Shown in pieces: positions 1 through 12,900 of a stretch of 64,000 nucleotides of DNA. Where the stretch lies: the NCBI GenBank assembly GCA_964035545.1, contig OZ037765.1, positions 3,467,001-3,531,000 on the forward strand, written 5' to 3'. Under the pieces are notes generated by a model, which had not been told where the DNA came from, ran no database searches, and was given only the letters and a program-made list of their open reading frames with translations. The position numbers and the translations under genes were made by a program. The DNA comes from Bugula neritina (taxonomy: Eukaryota; Bryozoa; Gymnolaemata; Cheilostomatida; Bugulidae). Position 1 is the first letter of the stretch, and every line of letters starts with the position of its first letter.

Positions 1-768
1 CTGCTAATAGCTTTGATGATTCTCTACATCTTTTGACTCCTATATAGTATTTGTAAATTGCTGAAAAAAAGCTGTTTTATACTGAGTGTCTGACAAAGTC
101 GCACTCTAGTCACCAAAATGCATTTATGTCTTCTGAATAATGATAATAATAATACATGCATGTATATCAAAGTTATTAAAAGTATAGGGCCAAAATTTGA
201 TCAACAAAGGAATAATAGTCAGAAGTTGTGCAACCTCCACCACTATACAGCTATCTGATTGTTAATTTCTAGCATAAATACATTGTAGTGCTCCAATGCC
301 ATATGCCAAAGTTATATTTTGTTACAATAAAAGTACATGTAGGTCATTTCACAGTTTCAACACAAATATTTTATAATTTTATTTTTCAATTAGCTTTATT
401 ATAATAAAAATAGAAGTGCTTTATATATTATAGTTATTAGAAAATATGAATAGTTATGTAAACTGCAGGCAGTTGTTATTGAATCATTTTGTTCAAGAAA
501 AACAATTTCTAAAGCATATTATAGAGCAACATACCTTACAAATAAATTTAGTCAGAAATATTTTATTCATATTTTGTAATCTAAAAACTAGCAGCTAAAA
601 TTATTATGACAAAATTTACTTTAATATAGACAAGAAAATTTAAACAAATCAACCAGGAAGCATATTTTTATAAAACAGTGGAAGTGCAGATATGTAGTTT
701 CAAGCAATTATAGTAAGTACCATATATAATAAAACATTTTCTAAAAGTTAGTTTAATCTAAATCAAGA
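1..768. other. Non-coding, 3' side of receptor gene
   Basis: AT-rich sequence downstream of the minus-strand receptor stop codon. I see no gene. The first roughly 115 bases resemble, at perhaps 70 percent by eye, stretches at about 34385-34480 and 46192-46290, so a copy of that dispersed repeat probably runs in from outside the window. The 3' UTR of the receptor should lie just below 769, but I could not pick a polyadenylation site with confidence. Confidence 0.5.
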
Positions 769-992
769 TTACTCATACTCAGCACTTTGTACTGGTGCGT
801 CTCCTGTAACACCCTGATTTTTAGAAGATGTAGGAGTCAGCCCCACTTCTTCATATTCAGGATTAGGCTGATCTATATTCTCTCCAGACTCAGTACCAAA
901 AGATCTTCTCACCACCATCAAAATAATAATCACTGCTTGTAAAATAATGATGAAACCCATTGGAACACCAACTGCTACTCCAACCACCCAGC
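769..992 (-). CDS. Receptor last exon: membrane helix and tail
   Basis: After TTGCTACAG the exon opens in phase 1 with a hydrophobic helix of about 25 residues (WVVGVAVGVPMGFIIILQAV onward) closed by a basic stop-transfer RR. The tail of about 50 residues contains NPEYEEV, which is both an NPxY motif (PTB binding or endocytosis) and a YEEV sequence (SH2-type), and ends AEYE. There is no kinase or phosphatase domain. The stop is TAA at 769-771. Confidence 0.75.
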
Positions 993-3900
993 CTGTAGCA
1001 AAAGCAAAAATATATCAATTATTTGTATAAAATCTATACACATGTGTAGGCTATAAATGATTATTTTTGAAAAAGTTTAAATTTTTTGTATGTAAATAAC
1101 CATTGAGCTACAAGGTTGCTGGTACACATATTCAAAACTAAGACAATGGTTTTAATGTCAAGATGTCTAATATTTCACACTTTCCAGTTTTGGTAGACTG
1201 ACACATACAATAGACTGACACATACAGTAGACTAACACATACAGTAAACTGACACATACAGTAGACTGACACATGCAGTAGACTGACACATACAGTAGAC
1301 TGACACATACAGTGGACTGACACATACAGTAGACTGACACATACAGTAGACTGACACATACAGTAGACTGACACATACAGTAGACTGATACATACAGTAG
1401 ACTGACACATACAGTAGACTGACACATACAGTAGACTGACACATACAGCAAACTGACACATACAGTAGATTGACACATGCAGTAGACTGACACATACAGT
1501 AGACTGACACATACAGTAGACTGACACATACAGTAGACTGACACATACAGTAGACTGACACATACAGTAGAGTGACACATGCAGTAGAGTGACACATGCA
1601 GTATAGCTGACAATACATTACAAAGATGGCTGACACATACCTTGAGTTGGTAGTTCACAAATAGGAAGATTGTCAGACCATTCTGCTTTATCATCTACTA
1701 ATTGACATGTGATGATAGCAGGACCTTTTCTGATAAATCCTTCTTTACAGTTGTAAGACGCAGCAGAACCCAAGTTCCAGCTTTTATCAACAACTGGTGT
1801 TTCAATATTTGCTACAGATTGTGGTGTTGAGCATGTGATTGGTTGAACCACTAAAGCAAAAAAATATGGTAATAATGTCATTTGTTATTTTAATAAAGAT
1901 AAAATAATGCCATTTAATTTTTATTTTAGCTGATAATACAAATAACCGATAATAAAAATAGTATTTTATGTGGTTACTAAAAATTAGCTATAATTCCACA
2001 CTAGTGTGTTTCAAACTTACGTCTTGCAGACTCTGCACCAGGAATAGTGGTAAGCTTTAAAATATCATCTTCAGTCTTAGCTTTGAATCCAACAGCAATG
2101 TGATATGAGTATTGGTTGTCTAGAGGTCTGTTCCAGTATCCACCATATGTCTGGTTATCACCAACACTAAGTGAGGATGAGAAGTTGGTAACAGGAAATG
2201 ATGCTGTTATATAAACAGTCACATTGTCTATTCTATCTACAGTAATGGATCTCTTTTTCCTGGATGACAACGTTTCAACAACAATAACCATGGAGTCATA
2301 TCCTTTCAGAGCATAATCAGATGAAGTGGTGATTGGTAGAGGTACTGTAATGGTTTCTTCTGATGGGATGACTTTATTATCGTTGCTGTAGGTCAACTTT
2401 GGTTCTAAAATATTAAAATAATTACTTCATTTGCTAGCAACAACTGACTAGAAATATTTAATTTACTCAAAACTTTTGAGTTAATATTTATTACAAGTCT
2501 GTCAAGCTTTTAAATTTAGAGCAGTTTGCATTAAAATGTTTTTTTTTAAAATCTTGTGAGCATTTTATAGTTATCTACCTTCAGGCTTAGTCCAGAACAC
2601 AATTTCTCCAGAACTTTCTCCAAACTCGTTTTCAGACAGAAGAGCTTTAACTGTGCAGTTGTATTCTACTTGACTATAAAGGGATTTTATAGTTAGAAAG
2701 GTGATCGAAGATTCCGGTGTATTATGGTACCTCACTGAGTTCACTGTCACACTATCATTAAACGTGTTGTTGGTTGTGATGCACGTTACCTGTAGTCAGT
2801 TGTTGTATATTATAACAGTATATAAAGCAAATATCATTTGCTTTTATGTGTTACATATTGTCATATTCAAGAATGCTCTGCTTAAACAAGTTTACACAGC
2901 TTGATAATTTTTCACTTCTGAGTTAATTCAAAACCTGTTGGATTGTCAAAGGTACATCGATGTGTAAGAAATGAACGAGTGCTAGCAAGTTATCAACAAA
3001 ACTTATAAGATTGAAAAATAAAACAAAGTCTTTAAGTATGCTTGGTAACATGCAGAAAATATATAAAAGCACACCTAAAGAAGTATATAGCAAGTTGAAT
3101 TGGCATATAAAAACACAATTTAAGTTAAGTTGAACTCTTTCCTGTTCTAATACCAACTTGATACTGTTGAATAGAGTAGATCTTATCCGTATAAACTACA
3201 GGAGACCAGGATATGGTAACTGAAGTAGAAGTTCTGGTGTCAACTGTCAGTCCACCTGGTGAGTTGGGTGCTGCAAAGTAAATATCATCACAAAAATATT
3301 GACTGTTCTTACTCAGAAGCTCTGTTCCACTACAAAATGCCTCAGTGCTGCAAATCTATTTGAAGATTTAAGTATTATCTACATGATATACTACAAATCA
3401 ACTGAAAACTGAAATTTCATCTTCACCAATATAATCTGCATAGCAACCTAAATCTTAATTTTTATGATAGAAAAACTAAATCTTCAAAACTAATACAAAC
3501 TAATTAACTTTCACGCTTTCCAAACACAAGTACATCAAGTGCACATGTACATGCACATGCACACGCACATATTAATAACCATGCTACATGTGTGCAAAAG
3601 CCAAGTTATCTTCTCATGATATTTAAAATGTGATATAATGTACTATACTTGTAATGACTTCTACTCACCTTTACTAGTTGTGTAGTCTTCCTGCCATATT
3701 ATATTCTCATGTCCATCTTGTAGTTCTACTTTAATAGTCAGTTCAAAGGTCACACCTTGCTGTTTAGTGAAACTCCATGGACCTATCTTTCTCTGATTGG
3801 ATAATTGTCCACTTTCATAAGTTAATGTAACACTGGATACACAGTCATCAGCTTCCTGTTACAGTGGACATATTCACTACGTTTTCATTATCAGATTTTT

Positions 3901-6900
3901 TCATTCGCCCTATGGAACTATAGTTGCATTGAAGCAAAACCGAAGCCGGAAAATCAATCAAACGGCTCCATTAATAAAAATTTTACTTTGCATTATGCGG
4001 ATGATGGAAATGTTTCCTTCGATTAAATAGAATGAAACGTTTTGTGCCGGAAGCAGAAATCAGCATATGTGGAGGCTAGTTACATAGTTATACGCTATGA
4101 AAACAAAATTATAAGTTACGACTTATACAACTACTCTAAAGTGTACTTAGGCTAACAACAATTTAAATTTATCTTAGCTGCTATTTTTTAAAATAATTAT
4201 TAATCATCTTAAATTTATAAAAATTTTCCGCAAGCCAAAGCATTTCCATGGTAAAAATAAGTTGACAGTTGAAATTCACCCAATTGAAGTTCGAATAGTA
4301 TGAGTATATATATAATATTATGTTTCAAAAATAATATCTCACATAAAAATATAAACAAACTTACTAATATAGTATTATAGTTCAAAATTATTAAGATCTA
4401 AAAGTATAGACTATAAGAGAAATTAATATAGACTTACTAGTGAAGGTACAGACACAGTAACTATTCTCAGTTCTTCTGGTTTCAGAATCCCACTCTCTGT
4501 TATGGTAAAATGTCCAGGTGTTAATTTACCCCTTTCTGCAATATATATCAGAATAAACTAAACTATTTAATAGATTAATTGATGAACAAAAAGTAACACA
4601 TTTCAATTTAAAAAACGTATACTTTGTTTTATCTAGTAGTAAGAATATGTGCAAGATAAATCAACATTTTTGATGTAAAATAGACATGACTCCAATTTTT
4701 ATAGAAATCTTTTCACTGGTACACATCTTAATAATATTTTTATTATTAATACATTACATTTACCACATTATAATATTCACCCGCACAGAACAAAGAGCTG
4801 ACTGTAGAGACATCTTGTATTAACTCTTCACCATTATAATTCCTCACAGTAGATACTCTAGCATAGTGAGGTTGTTTTATATTCAGATTACTAATCACAG
4901 TCTCTCTGTAGTCTATAGAAACTAATTTAGAGCTTATTATTGTGTTGAAGTTGGAGTTGTCTGAACATTCTATTTTGAAATGAGTAGTTGTGAGCTCCTG
5001 ATTGGGTGCAGTAGCTGGGAATTCCCATGTAATTCTTACTTCTCCTGGTGACACATCAGTGTGAGAAGATACTGGGTCCCCTGATAACTTAAAGATTTCT
5101 AAAAGTAACAATTAGCAACTTAATTATTACACTCAACATCGGTTAACTAGTAAAAATGAAAATAATATAATTCTACCCTTTTACAATTATAGCAAACTAC
5201 ACTAAGTATAATTTAATGAACATAAATATTTTCTATAAACTAATGGTTTATATAGATTTTATGACATTATTAAATTTAGTTTGCAGCAAAGATTTTAAAC
5301 AAAGCTTGCATATAACAGCCTTTAAGTTTCAAATTTGAACCTATGAAGAGTACATCTCCAAATGTATATACAAGTTTACACACACAAAAACAAAACAGGT
5401 AGTTTTATAATGCAGTTTTGTTAGTGCGGTAAACTCAGATTATAAAACAGTAGTCTAGTAAAACAAACAAAGTTTAATTTATGTATAACAAATATTGTTA
5501 TAGCCAGGACAGAATGTGATGTCATCATATTGCAATAGTAGATGGTAATAAATAAATATTATATGATCAAGAATAGTGATGCATGGTTTGATTTAAATAC
5601 AAATAAATAGCTAAACTTGTAGAAACCTACTGAATGGTGGTTATAATATTCAAGCAGATACGTGAAAACTTACCATCAGAATTTTTGCTAAACCTATACG
5701 GTTGAGGGAACAAATTAATATTTTCACATCCCCTTTGCTTAGCTAAGCTGATAATATATTTTTACACTTTGAGCAAAAAACAGTGCTTTCTTTTAAACAT
5801 TCAGGTAAAAAATGGTTTCACCCTGTGAAATCTTTAATTTCAAACCTAAAGTAAAATAATATATAAGGTGAGCCAGTTTGAGCCTGATGCCTGCAGTTAC
5901 AAACATGCCTGGGACATATTCTTGCAATATATATTTTGGTTTGTAGTTATTCTACAAGTTATAATAAAACAGAAAATTAAACAAGTAATTTATAAGCTAT
6001 CGTGATATAACAAATTATTGAAATTAGGTGCACCGCTGTGTGCCTATACAATGGATATTTAAGATCAAAACTTTAAGATGAGCAAATTCAAATACTATAT
6101 TATATATACTATATAATATATAGTTTTAGTGGCTCAACTTGCATTTAGTCACTGGCAGAACACATAATTGTAAAACTTTTTCCCTCACTGGGAATCTGAC
6201 CTTAGACTTTTTTGACTTGCAAGCATGCGTGCAATGGCCAATTACACTTCTGGGATTCCTAATAACAATATTAAACTGGAAGTTCTGTTTGTAAAATTGC
6301 ATTTTCTGCGAAACTATGCAATATATATGAATATTTAGTCAACAGAGATATTACTAACTGTTGAGAACACCAAATTTGTTATGTGAATGTTTAGAGTTTT
6401 GATTATACGTGAACTTAGCTTGCTTAATTGTAGGAAACAAAATTGTTGACTTTCTCAACTTTCAGCATAAATAAAAAACTCAAAGCTCTATACTCTGGTC
6501 TCACACGTTTCCAACTTTCTCTCTTTCCCAACTGAGAACACAAGATTTGTTTCAATTTTCATGCCACTTGTGACTCAACCACCATACACATTTGCTGATT
6601 ACAGATAACGGGCTCAAGTAGCTGTTAAAATTATGGGAAAAATATCAATCAAATTATACTTAAAAAAGCTTCAGGTTGTGCTGTGCACTTGTTATTGCGG
6701 TCAATAATCTACAGTTAATTGCACAAGTATAATATAATCACCTGCTATGTAGGCTCTCAGTGCTACTGCTCTAGTTTCTGTGACAACATCTGAAGCTGTG
6801 AGTCTGTCTACTCTGTCTGTTTTAGGGAAAATTATATAAGCTGGAGGATCTCCAACCACTTTAAATCTAAATGAGACGAGGTTACCTCTACAACCAGATT

Positions 6901-9900
6901 TACTCAAGTCTTCTACATACAGAGCAAGAAAGTCTCCTTTTCTAACTACTTCTGTAGAGTTCTGTACAAACTGGAATCTGATTCCTCCTGTAGATGCATC
7001 TTCAGGTGTGAGTAGAGTTTCTGTAATCAGATTGAATACAGCAGAGTTACCTTCTTCTGTCTGTCTCCATATAGCAGCATATGAGTCACAGTAGTCAGTA
7101 GAATGACCAATCATATACTTCCAACCAACTAAATATCCGTCTGCTTCTATCTTATAGTTGAAGAGTAACATGAAAGCAGTTCCAGCTGATCCATAATCTA
7201 TTATCTTTGTGTTGGTTATACTGTCAGAGTTACCTGAAAATAATAATATATTATTCTTATAATAAAATATCTCATTCATCAGATATAGTGCAAATCACTT
7301 TTAATATAGAAATTTACATGCCTGATTATCACGCTATTTAATTATCTCATACTATCAAATCATACTTTTTTTCTTTAAATGTGTTATATTAAAACAGTTA
7401 GTATCCTGGGTTCATCCTTAAACGTGTAGCTCAATGACCTTTTGTAATTAGCAACTTAAAGGTATATAGAATGCAAATTACAGTATTTTGTTATATCAAT
7501 TTAATTCGATGTTATTATATGGTTCATAGGATATATTTATACTATTTATATTATGAATTGTGCTCTCTAAAAAACTGATGACCTATTTCAGCTCAGCTGC
7601 ACCTATACATTTACACTATAACAAGTGTAATGCAATATATTGTTTGACAATATATATCTCTGGTTTGAAAAGTGTAAAAATTATATATAGTATGCGCACC
7701 AAACCTGCTACAACATGTTCCTTTGAGTACATAAAAGTATATAAAAGAAGTACTGCAGTTCTCTGGCAATACAAATGGCTTCCAGCAAAGAATAAATGTA
7801 TTTCGCACATTTCTTTGATAAATGCGTTTTTATAACTGCATATTATGTTGAACAAGTAATAAACTAACCTCATTAGATAAATTTTACATTTTTCTAATCT
7901 ATTGTATTTCATATTTGCTGCAAAGCACGTGCGTGGCAAATTTGCCGCTATCAATAGCTTACATTTTGTTCTCTGAACACATGTTATATACTTTATGAAT
8001 ACTGTATCGGTTTGTGTTTGTGTCTGGTTGCAAGATATGCTTTAACTACTAGCCAACTTGGCAACAGGTTTTCGAGTTTATTAACTGTCAAATCGTACCC
8101 TATAAAATGGGAAACATTAGAAATTGTATAAATAAGTAGTCACAATATAAATCAAAATTCAGAGGAACACTATGAATATTACAGAACCAAAAAAATTGAC
8201 ATGAACTATTGTAATTCTAATAAACTTACAATATTGATGCGTGGATAAAAATCTTAGCCATCACAATACCGAAACCGATAGTTTGTTCATACAAAGTGTG
8301 TAAATATGGCGGTTTGATCATGATACACTGACTCATGCAGTACAGTGAATGAACTAGCTCTGCCAGCTAATAGTAGCTTTGGTGAAAGCTTTTGAAGCTT
8401 GAAAGCTTTAATGATTGGCTGCCTGCCAATACTTCTGGGTGGCATACCAATACATCGGTGGGGTCGAATTGTTTGGCAGATACTATTCTGACAAATATTG
8501 ATAAATTATGTAAATCAAAACAAACAAAACAAACAAAACAAAATAGGATCAGTCACAGACCATGAAATTCTTGCACCAATCCGCTGACCCCTCCGCGCAC
8601 CAGCCCGTCCCCCGAAAAACGGTTGAATGCAGACCCCTCCAGCGACACGAGCGTACACGCGGCCAAGAAGGTAGATCAGTCATTTATGGGTTTACTTCAG
8701 TTAATAAAGCCAACCTATGCACGCTGCGGGTTATGATAGTGTCTTTACAGCCTACATAGTCCCTCAGTTTCCCTGCTACCTTATAGTTTTTGTAGGAAAG
8801 GGCTACTTTCCTTACTATGCCATCCTTGCTCGGATATACTTGATGTACTCGAGCTAGTTTATACTGATTACGCAGCTGATTTGGATCCATAACAACTACA
8901 ACATCTCCCACCTGAAAGTTTCGTCTTGGGGTATGCCACTTTTGGTGATGAATCAGTGTGGGTGCATACAATTCGGTCCACTTCCGCCAGAAGTCATCTG
9001 AGATTGTATTTACCAGAGCCAGTCGCCCCCTTAAGGAGTAGTCTGTATTCCAGTTGCCAGGATTTTTGATGAAGGGTCGTCCAATAAGTTTACAGTTAGG
9101 TGTTAATATGTTGATCTCGGAGTCTGAATCTGGCAGTAATCCCAATGGCCTTTCATTTAGTGTGTTTGCAGCTTCAGTGCAGATTGTGAGAAATTCTATA
9201 AGTGAAAGTCGGCGGTTGCTCATTGAAAATGTGAAACATCTCTTGACAGCCTTTATGAGTGATTCAGCAGCGCCCTGATACCAGGGGCTGTCACCGGGTC
9301 CAAATTCCCATTGCAACCCATTTTCTGCACTGGTTTTCTTGATAGAACCTTTGTCCATGCGTCTCCACATATCTTTGAGTTCTTTTTCTGCTCCAGCTAA
9401 CTGTGTTCCAGGATCAGAATAAATCTTGGATGGCCAGCCACGAATGTTGACGAATCGAGTTAATGCCAACAGGAAAGAATCACTGTCATATCCGAAAACT
9501 GCTTCGATGTGTGCTGCTTGTGAACTGATGTCTGCGAATATTACTCCATCTGCTGTGTTTTCCTTGCCACTTACCCAGTGCCAGCAGCTCATATCCCCAT
9601 TGGTTGCTCCCTGAATTTCTCCAATGCGTACACCTTCGTAAACATGAAACCTTGTTGACTTCTTTTGGAACATCTTGAGCACCGTTTTAGAATTGATAAG
9701 CTGATAAACTTTCTCAAACTCATAGCGCATTTCAGTCTTAATAACTTGTCTGCCTCTCTTTGACCATACGGCCGCATTGAGTTCTAGTTGAGGAATCTTG
9801 AGTTGTTGTTTTATGGGTGCTATACGACATTTAGCTGTAGCTTTGTTTACCCCTTTAGCAGTCGCTTTAGATTCTGCCCTCTCATTGGCCGGAACAGGCG

Positions 9901-12900
9901 TGGATTGTGTGATAGAGGTACTGCTAGTAAATTCATACTTTCTTTTAATCTCTACAGACATGGACATAGAGTCATTGACTTCTAAAGATCTGTTCAACTG
10001 TCCAGAACCGATTTGTCCTGCAGACTCAGTGTCTGGGTCTCCCGGGCTCTGTAAAGGGTCGGAATCATCGGCTGACTCAATCATACCACATTCAGTGGCT
10101 ATAGTATGTGATTCACCATAATTTATAATAGTCTGAGGTCTTGAAAATGACTTTGCAAACTGACTGGGAGATGCGTCGGGACTATTGACACTGTAAGTTG
10201 GCGTAGAAACTGTAGACAATTCAAAATCACAACTGTTGAGCGTGTCGTTGTGTATGCTTTGAGTGAATTCAACTTCCTCTAACTTCTCATGCGCCATGGT
10301 AGCCTGTACATGAAAAGATGAGGATGGAAGTGTAGAAAAGTTGCTAAGGGTAGGGTGTGATCCCTGCACACACAGTCCAAAGGGTCCGGAATATACATAG
10401 AGGTGAGGTCCTGCTTGATCAACTTGGTGTTTTGGATGCAATCCAAGAAGATCGTTACCAATTAGCAGGTCGATGGGTCCCGTCTTCTTCAATAGCTTGT
10501 GAGTATCTACTTTCGGGAAGAGAGATTTGAGGATGTTTGCATCAAGTGGCCTGTTGATAGCCCCTGTGAGTTTCCGAAGGCTGTAAGCTAAAATCGAAAA
10601 GGTCCTTCCCTTTGGAGTTTGTAACTTTACTTCATAAATAGTAGAAGTTTCGCTAACTTCATGTTCACCAAGTGTGTTCATTTCCAAATTCACCTTATCT
10701 ATCTGTCGCGCACCCCACGCTTTAGCGGCTCTCTCCGATATGAATGAAGCATTGGATCCGCCGTCAAAGAATATAATAGCTGTATGAGATGTACCCACTA
10801 CTTGGGCCTGCTGAATGGCAAATACTGTAGCATTTCCTGGATGATTGTGCGCTCCATGATTGGGAGACACACGGACCGTGGTGCTAACAGCAGACGCTTC
10901 AGAATTCTCGTTACTCTTGTGCTTAATTTGATCAGCTCTTGCTTTATTCTTGTTGGTATTACAATTGGTATGTGTATTAGTTTCAGCTGATTTGATGCAC
11001 AATAATACATGGTGGGTTGTTTTATCACAGACTGAACAAGGGGTTCGGAAATTTGGACAGCACTTGGGCTTATGGGCACCCAAGCACCTAGCACATAGAG
11101 AATTAGTTTTTATTAACTTGTATCTTTCATCTACAGACAACGCCAAGAAATTTCTGCACTCAACAAGACAATGACGCTCACTGCGATGAATAAAACAGTA
11201 ATTCTCACTATCAATGGTTTTGCTATTATTAGTAGACCTGTTACTACTAGACTTTGGGCCACTGCTTTCAGTGTGGAACGCTTTCACCTTCTGTTTATGC
11301 ATACTGGAGGACTGCGGGTTTACGGTTTCTATGCGTCTGAGGGCTATCTGCCGTTCTTGCTCTAGAAACCTCATGAGGTGTGGGAATGGCTTGATTCTCT
11401 CCTCGTGAGTAAGTATGTGAAAGTGTCTATCCCAGTCCCGTCTAATGCTTGTAGGTAATAGGTTTGCAAGAGTATCGACCTGTGGCAGCATAACAGTTTG
11501 CAACAGTCCCACTTCACCGAGTTGGCTGTACGAACTTTCTACTGCATTGGCCATTTTGACGAGTTCTCGTGCATCGCCTTCTTTTACTGGCTTTAGTTCT
11601 TGTAGATTGTTGAAGACTGCTTGCACACTCATGCTAGGATCATTGTAGACCTCTTCTAATCTACACATCATTCTCTCATAAGCTTGAGGCTGAGTTGCAA
11701 AGATTGGCTGAACCATCTCCAGAGCTTCGCCTGTGAGAAATTTTTTTAATTCACAAGCCCTATCGACATCATCGTAAAACATAGTGGCATACCTTAGCCA
11801 CACTGACCTAAATTCCGGCCAATGGTATCTAGTGCCGTTAAATGGATTGGGTTGTGAATGAGTTTTATGTATAGATGAATTGAAGTTATTTCCACCTGTA
11901 TGTCTAGAGTCATAACTTATTTGACTAGTTCCATTAGGGTAGCTATCATATGCATTGACAACCGAGGAAGTTGCGCCGCGAATCAAAAATTCAGAATGAG
12001 CTGCACGATCAGTACTACCATGTAGATCACGTACTGAGAATGTAGAAGAACGAACATCTCTGACATTGGTACTTGCTATGACACCTGGATTTGACGCCAA
12101 AGCTTCACCGGATGTGTGATCTTCCCATAGTACCTGCCTATCACTACCGCTTGCTGTGACACCTGGATTTGGTGCAAGAGTAGCCTCATGTGTGCTAGGG
12201 TGTGATCTAGAAGAAAACAACCGACTCGACGCGACCATAGTCGGTGCATGACTCGCGCCGTCTGAAGGTGACTCCCCACCCACACCACTCTCCGCAAGAC
12301 CGGACCGGACTACGGACGGATCAGATTCACGGTGTTCGAAATTCATGTTCTGTGACTGAGCCTTTGACATAAGAGTAAACTTAGACATACAATAATCTAA
12401 AGATAAAATAACTTCATCTAGTTCTAATAATAAATCAGAAAAACCTATGGTATCTGCCAAACTTTCTGAAAGAGCTACACATTTCCTAAGATGTTCAGTG
12501 ATAAGAGTATTGTCAGTACAATCAGTAACTAATCCATTGGCTTTCTTAATTGCTAAAATAAGGCTGTGCTTGATTTTATAGAATTTGCTATGCCAAGTAT
12601 TACAGTCAGAAATAGCTTTGTCATAACTAGCCTTTACAGCTTGATAGTACTCTACTGGACTCATCTTATTAACATAAGCAATGTCTTCCATAGACTCATC
12701 TGATGAAACGTATTCCAAAAAGTCATAATGAATAGTTAGAAACTCTTGATATGTAGATTCAAGCTGAGATCGCAGGCATTCCACTTGTGTAGAGTTGCTA
12801 CTAGAGATTGCTGATTCTATGAGATTAGTTAGCATTGTTACCTTAGACCTCAGAGTAGTACGTTGCTTCTTGAGATTAACTATGTCCTGTCGGTCCATGT

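Noticed and set aside
1193-1602. Repeat array as a possible CRISPR array
   Set aside because: Units are contiguous with no spacers, and the genome is eukaryotic.
1138-1694. Three long overlapping minus-strand frames rich in Val, Cys, Ser and Leu
   Set aside because: They are readings of a 17-bp tandem repeat in all frames and show a strict 17-residue period; the stretch is an intron of the receptor gene.
7560-7954. Overlapping frames on both strands as an extra receptor exon
   Set aside because: No suitable acceptor and donor pair with the needed phases, and no extracellular domain pattern.
8455-8480. TCGGTGGGGTCGAA next to the LTR as a primer-binding site
   Set aside because: It would fit a plus-strand element, but gag to integrase are on the minus strand, and it does not start with TGG beside the LTR.
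9054-11648. Many plus-strand frames within the BEL element
   Set aside because: They are antisense shadows of the polyprotein and contain no domain patterns.
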